Assembly: GCF_964187505.1 (NCBI RefSeq)
Contig: NZ_CAXLML010000200.1
Location: 1 to 5,136, forward strand
Origin: Chordibacter forsetii
Lineage (GTDB): Bacteria; Verrucomicrobiota; Verrucomicrobiia; Opitutales; Seribacteraceae
Length of the DNA: 5,136 nucleotides
Direction: 5' to 3'
Under the pieces are notes generated by a model. The model saw nothing but the letters and a program-made list of their open reading frames with translations. It was not told the DNA's origin and did no database searches. Positions 1 through 5,136 of this stretch are shown piece by piece. Position numbers and translations under genes: made by a program. Each line of letters opens with the position of its first letter. Position 1 is the stretch's first letter.

Positions 1-243
1 CCTTCAGGGGCGTTTTCTAATGAGGCAGAGCGGTTGACTGGGAGTGCTTTGGCTATGGTGAATTTTACAAGTTGGGAACAGGTAGTAGAAAAGGGCTTAC
101 ATCAGACTCTCGATGAATTGCAGGTCACCCTGATTAAAATTGGACAGAGGGTATTTGAAACCTATGTCTTATTACCCTCAGAAATTAAAAGCCTGGGCGA
201 GATTGATTCCGTCCGACTTGCCCAAGCTCAACAACAGCAGTGA
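1..243 (+). CDS. Alpha-E domain protein, C-terminal part (5' end outside window)
   Basis: The frame is open from base 1 to a TGA at 241-243 and gives the last 80 residues of a longer protein. The segment around residues 24-55 (SWEQVVEKGLHQTLDELQ, then a helix with IGQRVFETY) matches the end of the alpha-helical alpha-E family (formerly DUF403). In that family a 'GLH..LD.LQ..L..IG..I...Y' pattern closes the domain. Family members are usually about 300 residues, so roughly three quarters lies upstream. The biochemical role is unknown. The gene is typically found beside a circularly permuted ATP-grasp ligase and a transglutaminase-like peptidase, and the latter follows here after 49 bp, which supports the call. 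About 25 residues extend past the usual end of the domain and finish in a glutamine-rich AQAQQQQ tail. The TTG at 34 is an internal codon, not a start. Confidence 0.72.
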   Translation, partial: PSGAFSNEAERLTGSALAMVNFTSWEQVVEKGLHQTLDELQVTLIKIGQRVFETYVLLPSEIKSLGEIDSVRLAQAQQQQ

Positions 244-273
244 TTTCTAAAAGGGTTAAACCTGTGGTTGCCT

Positions 274-278
274 AGGAG
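274..278 (+). promoter_or_regulatory. Shine-Dalgarno site of the transglutaminase-like gene
   Basis: AGGAG lies 14 bases before the ATG at 293. It is the only purine-rich ribosome-binding match in the 49-bp gap after the alpha-E gene. The spacing is longer than the usual 5-10 bases, so initiation may be moderate or helped by translation of the upstream gene. No convincing promoter or terminator is visible in the gap, which fits co-transcription of the two genes. Confidence 0.5.
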
Positions 279-292
279 TTTTTTAGCAAACC

Positions 293-1147
293 ATGCGATT
301 GTACATTTTTCATCGAACAAGTTACCGTTATCCAAGTCCGGTTACTCAAAGCTACAACGAATTAAGGCTGCATCCTCTTACCAACAATTGGCAGAAGTGT
401 ATATCTTCAACGCTATCTATTTTGCCGATCTGTCGCCCGAAAAGCTATTTGGATTTAAATGGTAATATTGTACAATTCTTCGAACTCGCCGAGGAACATC
501 AAAAATTGACGATTGAGGTACGTTCAGATGTCGAAACTATTCTCCATGTGAATTTTGAGGAATTTCCTTATGGGGTAAATTTGTCAACTTTGGCCAAAAT
601 GGAAAGGGTTCCTGAATACAGAGATTATTTACAGACCTCTACTTTTGTGGAGATTAATCCAGAGATCTGGCGCACCGCTGTTGATATTCAAGCAAACTCT
701 AGTGATGTTTTTGAAACCGCCTATCAAGTGATGGGTTTCATTTATCAGAACTTTGAATATTCAAAAAGTACAACAACGGTAGAGACCCACGCTAATGAAG
801 TGCTTAAAATTCGCCGTGGTGTCTGTCAGGATTTTGTGCATGCCGCTCTCGCTCTATGCCGCTGCCTGGGTATTCCCGCTCGCTATGTGAGCGGATACTT
901 TTTCGATTCAACTAGGGATCGTCAGATGCGTGGAGCGGAAGCTTCGCACGCCTGGCTCGAGGTAATGGTTGAAGGACATGGCTGGTTTGGATTGGATCCA
1001 ACCAACAACCGGGTGGTTGATGATACTTATGTTATTTTGGGAACGGGTAGGGACTATCGGGATGTTGCACCGGTCACCGGTTCCTATTTTGGGCCTAGGC
1101 CCAGTGAATTCGAGGTCGTGGTCCGGGTAAAGCAGGTGGATGATTAA
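293..1147 (+). CDS. Transglutaminase-like cysteine peptidase family protein
   Basis: A complete 284-residue protein, a normal length for the bacterial transglutaminase-like family. Residues 1-80 form the N-terminal beta domain typical of the family (HRTSYRYPSPV near 7-17, NELRLHPL at 22-29, DLNGN at 54-58). The core domain carries a full catalytic triad: Cys178 in RRGVCQDF, His219 in EASHAWLE and Asp235 in GLDPTNN. GIPARYVSGY (193-202) lies between Cys and His, as expected. There is no signal peptide or membrane segment, so it is probably cytoplasmic. Such proteins are papain-fold hydrolases or amide-bond-exchanging enzymes rather than proven protein cross-linkers. In alpha-E/ATP-grasp operons they are predicted to cleave or process the peptide product; the substrate is unknown. 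The ATG at 293 is chosen because the family's N-terminus begins right there (MRLYIFHRTSY). The gene ends tail to tail with the ATPase gene, sharing four bases. Confidence 0.9.
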   Translation: MRLYIFHRTSYRYPSPVTQSYNELRLHPLTNNWQKCISSTLSILPICRPKSYLDLNGNIVQFFELAEEHQKLTIEVRSDVETILHVNFEEFPYGVNLSTLAKMERVPEYRDYLQTSTFVEINPEIWRTAVDIQANSSDVFETAYQVMGFIYQNFEYSKSTTTVETHANEVLKIRRGVCQDFVHAALALCRCLGIPARYVSGYFFDSTRDRQMRGAEASHAWLEVMVEGHGWFGLDPTNNRVVDDTYVILGTGRDYRDVAPVTGSYFGPRPSEFEVVVRVKQVDD

Positions 1148-2826
1148 AGCCTGAAATCAGAGGATCGGTTGGCCAATGGGATCGAGTTGATAAGTTTGTG
1201 GGTATAACTTGATTTTGGATTTCGATAGAGATCTTCGGCTAACCCGTTCTCTACTATTTTCCCATTCTGCATTACCGAAATTTCATCGGACATAAACTTG
1301 ACCACGCCCAAGTCGTGAGAAATGAAAAGGTAGGTCAGGTTGCGAGAGGCTTGAAGAGACCGTAGCAAATTGAGAACCTGCGCCTGAACAGATACATCCA
1401 TGGCACTGACGCATTCATCACAAACAATAAATTCTGGTTCAGTGGTCAATGCTCGGGCAACACAAATCCTTTGCCTTTGTCCTCCAGAGAATTCATGGGG
1501 ATATCGGTGTAAATATTCCTCTCCCAGACCCACTTCTTCAAGAAGTTTGACCACACGATCGATACGGTCCTTACGGGACTTCCCAAGGCCATGTACCTTC
1601 ATGGGTTCAAGCAGGGCTTGCTCCACAGTAAGGCGGGGATTTAATGAAGCATAGGGATCTTGAAAAATAATCTGCATAGATTTGCAAAACCTTGTGCGAT
1701 CCTGAATATTTTCTAATGAAATTGTATTTCCCTGGTAAAGAATTTTTCCTGAATTCGCTTTGGTCAACTGGAGGATAGATCTGCCCAAAGTAGTTTTCCC
1801 AGAACCTGACTCTCCGACCAGACCATGGGTCGATCCTTTACGAATGATAAGGCTCGCTCCATCAACTGCCCGGACAGGACCATCTTCGGTAGGGAATTCA
1901 ACCACCAAGTCTTGAACTTCAAGCAGAGTTTCTTGGGAATCTAAATTTAGGGATGGGGATTCCAGTTTTTTAAGGGCCTGACCTTTCCCCGTTTTTGGAT
2001 TCATGAAATCATCCACCGTGGGCAAACGGACCGGGTTACTTTCTAATGTTGGTCTACAAGCGATCAGGGCTTTGACATAGGAGTGTTGAGGGTTGGAGAA
2101 AATCGAGCGCGTATCATTTTGCTCAACTACTTTCCCGCGGTACATCACCACGACACGATCAGCCAGTTCAGCGACAAGGCCCAGGTCATGACTAACAAAA
2201 AGAACACTCACTCCCAAGTCGGTGCACAATTCTTTAAGAATGTTCAGGACCTTGGCCTGAACCGTTACATCAAGGGCGGTGGTGGGTTCGTCTGCAAGTA
2301 ATAGGGAGGGCTGGGTCACCAAGGCCATGGCAATCATTGCTCTTTGTCGCATACCCCCGGAAAATTCGTGCGGGTAGGCGTGGGGGTGATCTACCACACG
2401 TTGAACGCCTACCCGGGCAAGCATTTCACAAGCCTGCTTTCTGGCATCCTTCGGACTGGCCATTCCATGAATAACCAGAGGTTCTGCAACTTGATCAAGT
2501 ACAGACAGGTATGGATTCAAGCAACTCATCGGATCTTGAAAGATCATAGAAATTTCTTTTCCACGAATGCCTCGTATCTTTTCAGCGTGTTGCCTGAGGA
2601 GATCTTTTCCTGACCATTCGATCTTTCCCGCCTCTATGCGTGCGGGTGGCGAGGGGAGAAGTTGTAGGATGGAGTTACAAGTTACGGACTTACCTGAACC
2701 TGATTCGCCGACCAATCCAATAATTTCTCCTGGCTTGATTGAAAGATCAACCCCATCGACGGCGTGGACAATTCCTTCGCGGGTGTGAAAGGATACCTTT
2801 AAGTTTTGAATGTCTAAATTTCCCAT
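1144..2826 (-). CDS. Oligopeptide ABC transporter, fused dual ATPase (OppD-OppF type)
   Basis: A 560-residue cytoplasmic ATPase with two complete nucleotide-binding domains of the peptide/nickel importer family; it powers the OppBC channel. Domain 1: Walker A GESGSGKS at 40-47, Q-loop Gln97 (FQDP), signature FSGGMRQR at 155-162, Walker B LLLADEP at 175-181, switch His213. An oligopeptide-type C-terminal region follows (about 245-275). Domain 2: Walker A GESGSGKT at 338-345, Gln389, signature FSGGQRQR at 446-453, Walker B FIVCDE at 466-471, His504. The GGM and GGQ signatures mark an OppD-like half followed by an OppF-like half, so one polypeptide replaces the two subunits of classical Opp systems. 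Domain 2 reads DECVSAMD where DEPxSALD is common; the catalytic Glu471 is kept. I chose the ATG at 2826 because the domain starts there and it lies 4 bases after the oppC stop. ATGs at 2862 and 2874 would add 12 or 16 atypical residues and overlap oppC. No good Shine-Dalgarno precedes 2826, so translation probably depends on coupling. Confidence 0.93.
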   Translation of the reverse strand: MGNLDIQNLKVSFHTREGIVHAVDGVDLSIKPGEIIGLVGESGSGKSVTCNSILQLLPSPPARIEAGKIEWSGKDLLRQHAEKIRGIRGKEISMIFQDPMSCLNPYLSVLDQVAEPLVIHGMASPKDARKQACEMLARVGVQRVVDHPHAYPHEFSGGMRQRAMIAMALVTQPSLLLADEPTTALDVTVQAKVLNILKELCTDLGVSVLFVSHDLGLVAELADRVVVMYRGKVVEQNDTRSIFSNPQHSYVKALIACRPTLESNPVRLPTVDDFMNPKTGKGQALKKLESPSLNLDSQETLLEVQDLVVEFPTEDGPVRAVDGASLIIRKGSTHGLVGESGSGKTTLGRSILQLTKANSGKILYQGNTISLENIQDRTRFCKSMQIIFQDPYASLNPRLTVEQALLEPMKVHGLGKSRKDRIDRVVKLLEEVGLGEEYLHRYPHEFSGGQRQRICVARALTTEPEFIVCDECVSAMDVSVQAQVLNLLRSLQASRNLTYLFISHDLGVVKFMSDEISVMQNGKIVENGLAEDLYRNPKSSYTHKLINSIPLANRSSDFRL

Positions 2827-2830
2827 TGTC

Positions 2831-3691
2831 TTAATCTTTGGAGGATTTTGGATCGAGGGCATCACGCAGACCATCCCCTAAAAAATTAAGGGCAAATAAA
2901 GACAGACAGAAAAACATTCCTGGGAAAAAGAGCAGCCAGGGAGCAGCATCCATTTTCTCTGCACCTTCCTTGATCAGGCTACCCCATGAGCTCATTGGAG
3001 CCTGTACACCAAGACCAAGAAAACTCAGCACCGCTTCCAAGAGCATAACCGCGGGCACGGTTAGGGTGGCATAAATGATGATCGGACCAATCAAGTTTGG
3101 AAGGATGTGGCGAAAAAGGATACGACCATGGGAATAGCCCAAGGCCCGTGCAGCTTCTACAAATTCAGAGCGTTTTAAATTCATGGTTTGTGCCCGGGTG
3201 ATGCGAGCCATGGTTAGCCATTCCACAGCACCAATTGCGAGAAAAAGTAAGAGGAAGTTACGACCGAACATGACCATTAGTAAAATCACAAAAATGGTAA
3301 AAGGTAGGGCATAAAGCACATCTACTGCACGCATCATCCATGCATCTACCCGACCACCAGTATAGCCCGAAAACATTCCATAACTCACCCCAATAACTAG
3401 TGATACCAGGGTGGCTAGTAGTCCAACAGCCAAAGAAATTCTACCCCCATAAGTGGTACGGGCAAAGAGATCGCGCCCAAGGTTGTCCGTGCCAAAAATA
3501 TGATCTTTACCTGGGCCTTCAAACACGCGATCGAGATTCTGCTGATCGTAAGCGTAAGGAGATATCGAAGGCCCAATGAAGGATACTGTAGTAATGCCGA
3601 TTAAAATGAATAAGCTAATCATGGCCATGCGGTTTGCCCGTAAGCGTAACCAGGCGTCTCTTCCTAGAGAGGATGACTTTTCGACACTCAT
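2831..3691 (-). CDS. oppC: Oligopeptide ABC transporter permease OppC
   Basis: A 286-residue inner-membrane permease, one half of the peptide channel paired with OppB. The N-terminal OppC-type segment has one membrane helix (about 23-41), followed by the family hallmark HIFGTDNLGRDLFAR at 64-78. The core transport domain has hydrophobic helices near 86-108, 130-160, 200-223 and 251-271. The ATPase-docking EAA loop is at 179-199 (EAARALG ... HILPN). The C-terminus (SSWGSLIKEGA, then NFLGDGLRDALDPK) closely follows enterobacterial OppC as I remember it. The ATG overlaps the oppB stop as ATGA, and no Shine-Dalgarno is visible before it, so it is probably translated by re-initiation after oppB. 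The stop lies 4 bases before the likely ATPase start. A DppC-like dipeptide permease is the main alternative, but the OppB and OppA neighbours favour OppC. Confidence 0.93.
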   Translation of the reverse strand: MSVEKSSSLGRDAWLRLRANRMAMISLFILIGITTVSFIGPSISPYAYDQQNLDRVFEGPGKDHIFGTDNLGRDLFARTTYGGRISLAVGLLATLVSLVIGVSYGMFSGYTGGRVDAWMMRAVDVLYALPFTIFVILLMVMFGRNFLLLFLAIGAVEWLTMARITRAQTMNLKRSEFVEAARALGYSHGRILFRHILPNLIGPIIIYATLTVPAVMLLEAVLSFLGLGVQAPMSSWGSLIKEGAEKMDAAPWLLFFPGMFFCLSLFALNFLGDGLRDALDPKSSKD

Positions 3692-4608
3692 TGTGCTTGT
3701 CGGGCTTTTGGATCAAGCCAAGCCTGAAGTAAGTCGACCAATAAGTTGAGAAGTATAATCAAGGCGGCATAGAAAAGTACGGTTCCCAAGACCATGGTGT
3801 AGTCCCTGTTGAAAGCTGCGGTAACAAAGAATTTACCCAGGCCAGGTATAAAAAATATACTCTCTATGATAAAGGATCCGCTAATCAACCCGGCAAAAGC
3901 GGGTCCTAAATAAGTCACCACCGGTAAAAGCCCTCCCCTTAAGGCATGCCTAGTTACAACCTGCCAAGGATTTGCTCCTTTGGCACGAGCTGTACGAACA
4001 TAATCTTGCTGTAAAGTTTCAAGCATGCCTGCTCGGGTCAGGCGGGCAACATAGGCTGCATAGAAAAGACCAAGAGTGAAGGAAGGAAGTACCCAGTCTG
4101 CTGGACCATACCATCCAAGTGGTGGAAAGAGACCGAGTTGAGTGGAGAAAATGTAAATCAGCAAAGGTCCAAGTACAAAGGTTGGTAAGCAGATCCCCGC
4201 CATAGACAAACTCATGGGCAGGTAATCCAACCAGGTATTTTTTCGCAGAGCGGCAATAATTCCAGCAGGTATTCCGATAAGCAAGGCGATCGACAAAGAC
4301 AAAACGCCCAGTGTCAGGGAAACCGGAAAGGCGGTAGCGATCAATTCAGAGACTTCCCAACCCGGATATTTAAATGATGGCCCAAGATCGCCTCGCAAAA
4401 GGTTTTTTAAATAGAGCAGGTACTGATCAAACAATGGACGATCGAGCCCAAAATGACTTTCCAGTTTTACTTTGATCTCTTGAGGAATTGCCTTTTCTGT
4501 ATCAAACGGACCACCCGGAGCATATCGGGTCATAAAAAAGGTAAGAGTGGCAATGACCCAAAGAGTGGGGACGGCTTGCAACACCCGGGAGAAAACAAAC
4601 TTTTTCAC
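3688..4608 (-). CDS. oppB: Oligopeptide ABC transporter permease OppB
   Basis: A 306-residue inner-membrane permease, the same length as E. coli OppB as I remember it. It matches that protein along its length: an initial helix at about 10-28, the periplasmic-loop block FGLDRPLFDQYLLYLKNLL at 53-71 followed by GDLGPSFKY, and FPVSLTLG at 94-101. Further helices lie near 100-120, 130-157, 172-190, 230-256 and 272-293. The EAA-like coupling loop is at 202-222 (DYVRTARAKGANPWQVVTRHA), where the second residue of the motif is not Ala, as is normal for OppB. The C-terminus has NRDYTMVLG and DLLQAWLDPKAR. The start is GTG at 4608, with an AGGAGG seven bases upstream. It overlaps the oppA stop as GTGA, and its own stop overlaps oppC as ATGA. 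Confidence 0.94.
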   Translation of the reverse strand: MKKFVFSRVLQAVPTLWVIATLTFFMTRYAPGGPFDTEKAIPQEIKVKLESHFGLDRPLFDQYLLYLKNLLRGDLGPSFKYPGWEVSELIATAFPVSLTLGVLSLSIALLIGIPAGIIAALRKNTWLDYLPMSLSMAGICLPTFVLGPLLIYIFSTQLGLFPPLGWYGPADWVLPSFTLGLFYAAYVARLTRAGMLETLQQDYVRTARAKGANPWQVVTRHALRGGLLPVVTYLGPAFAGLISGSFIIESIFFIPGLGKFFVTAAFNRDYTMVLGTVLFYAALIILLNLLVDLLQAWLDPKARQAQ

Positions 4609-5136
4609 GGGGCTTCCTCCTTTTGCAAGTAAATATATTTATAAGGATGGTGATCCAGTAGGGTGGGGTACCATCCGCGCACTGTGGGGTGTCGCAGAGT
4701 TAGATGAACATAAAAGTAGAGAGGCAGGACGGGGAAATCATTTGCTAATAAATCTTCACATATCTGAAAGTTTTCCCATCGTTCTTTCTCGGAATTCGAT
4801 GTTTCCCCAAGTTTCAGGGCTTTGTCGTAGGATGCATTTGCCCAGCCGGTCATATTGAGTCCTTCACCCGACCGCCACATATGGAGAAAAGTATGTGGAT
4901 CGACATAATCTCCAATCCATCCTGCTCGAGCCAATGAAAATTCACCTTTTGAAATAGTGGAGAGAAAAACTTTCCATTCCATATTGAATAATCGAATTTC
5001 TACTCCAAGGGCTTCATTCCACATGCCGTGCAGGGCTTCGGCAACCTTCTTGTGCCCCTCTGATGTGTTGTAAGTTAATTCAATAGGAGGTAGTCGCTCC
5101 AATCCTTTTTCTGATAAATAGGAATCGAGCAAACGC
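4605..5136 (-). CDS. oppA: Oligopeptide-binding protein OppA, C-terminal part (5' end outside window)
   Basis: The frame is open to the window edge and gives the last 176 residues of a family-5 solute-binding protein (full length usually about 530-600). It would be a periplasmic or lipid-anchored peptide receptor delivering peptides to OppBC; its signal peptide lies outside. The block from YNTSEGHKK to ARAGWIGDYVDP aligns without gaps to enteric OppA. Residues known to hold the peptide there are present: His371, Trp397, Arg413, Trp416 and Asp419 (mature Salmonella numbering from memory) correspond to fragment residues 28, 54, 70, 73 and 76. Asp419 binds the peptide's free amino end, which argues for true peptides rather than nickel or opines. 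The TTG at 5132 is an internal Leu codon, not a start. The gene ends in a GTGA overlap with oppB, and its last codons carry oppB's ribosome-binding site. Confidence 0.93.
   Translation of the reverse strand, partial: RLLDSYLSEKGLERLPPIELTYNTSEGHKKVAEALHGMWNEALGVEIRLFNMEWKVFLSTISKGEFSLARAGWIGDYVDPHTFLHMWRSGEGLNMTGWANASYDKALKLGETSNSEKERWENFQICEDLLANDFPVLPLYFYVHLTLRHPTVRGWYPTLLDHHPYKYIYLQKEEAP
4616..4621 (-). promoter_or_regulatory. Shine-Dalgarno site of oppB inside the oppA 3' end
   Basis: AGGAGG on the - strand, seven bases before the GTG at 4608. It is a consensus ribosome-binding site and is embedded in the codons for the KEEAP tail of OppA. It decides the GTG start of oppB. It is the only strong Shine-Dalgarno among the three internal starts of the operon, since oppC and the ATPase gene have none that is obvious. 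Confidence 0.85.

Noticed and set aside
268..465. 65-codon + strand frame overlapping the start of the transglutaminase-like gene.
   Set aside because: It overlaps a clear family protein in another frame, and its translation has no recognisable domain.
1068..1081. Tandem heptamer CACCGGT CACCGGT, containing two palindromic ACCGGT sites.
   Set aside because: Only two copies, within coding sequence (APVTG), with no further copies seen in the window. Too short to call a repeat or operator.
1090..1103. Perfect 14-bp palindrome TGGGCCTAGGCCCA close to the convergent junction, considered as a bidirectional terminator or protein-binding site.
   Set aside because: No T-run follows it on either strand, a hairpin would have only about five stem pairs, and it lies inside conserved coding sequence (YFGPRP). 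It is probably a chance result of codon choice.
2083..2613. Two + strand frames (2083-2301 and 2344-2613), and similar ones at 1400-1654 and 2567-2788, antisense to the ATPase gene.
   Set aside because: The opposite strand encodes all conserved ATPase motifs. The antisense translations show no domain, and no ribosome sites were noted.
2827..2874. Longer N-terminus for the fused ATPase, starting at ATG 2874 or 2862.
   Set aside because: The extra residues (MVCVMPSIQNPPKIKT) are unlike the family and are read from DNA that encodes the conserved OppC C-terminus. ATG 2826 gives the usual start just before the first beta strand. The purine stretch near 2875-2879 is too close to 2874 and rather far from 2862.
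4547..4858. 103-codon + strand frame antisense to the oppA/oppB junction.
   Set aside because: Both genes on the other strand are strongly supported by family motifs, and this translation resembles nothing I recognise.

Overview
The window looks like chromosomal DNA of moderate GC from a bacterium, most likely Gram-negative. The permeases and binding-protein fragment resemble enterobacterial OppABC as I remember those proteins. The fused ATPase and the ATP-grasp/alpha-E/transglutaminase-type neighbourhood also occur in several other phyla. The style of the proteins would fit a PVC-group (Verrucomicrobia-like) or proteobacterial genome, but that placement is a weak guess. No phage, transposon, CRISPR, tRNA or rRNA signal was seen.

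Layout: two convergent gene blocks fill the window almost completely. On the + strand, 1-243 is the 3' end of an alpha-E domain gene. After a 49-bp gap comes a complete transglutaminase-like cysteine peptidase gene (293-1147). On the - strand, read from right to left, is an oligopeptide ABC importer: the 3' end of oppA (5136-4605), oppB (4608-3688), oppC (3691-2831) and a fused two-domain ATPase, oppD-oppF type (about 2826-1144). The two blocks meet tail to tail at 1144-1147, where one palindromic TTAA supplies both TAA stop codons.

How the genes work together: OppA captures peptides outside the cytoplasm, OppB and OppC form the channel, and the fused ATPase powers import. The junctions are GTGA (oppA/oppB), ATGA (oppB/oppC) and a 4-base gap (oppC/ATPase), which points to one translationally coupled transcript. 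The + strand pair belongs to a widespread but poorly understood gene set: circularly permuted ATP-grasp, alpha-E and transglutaminase-like peptidase. This set has been predicted to make and trim or cleave a peptide or peptide-like conjugate. The ATP-grasp partner would be expected just upstream of base 1.

Nothing in the window is a clearly undescribed system. The points most worth a second look are the alpha-E/transglutaminase pair of unknown substrate, its abutment to a peptide importer with no visible terminator between them, the tight operon packing, and a variant Walker B/D-loop in the second ATPase domain.
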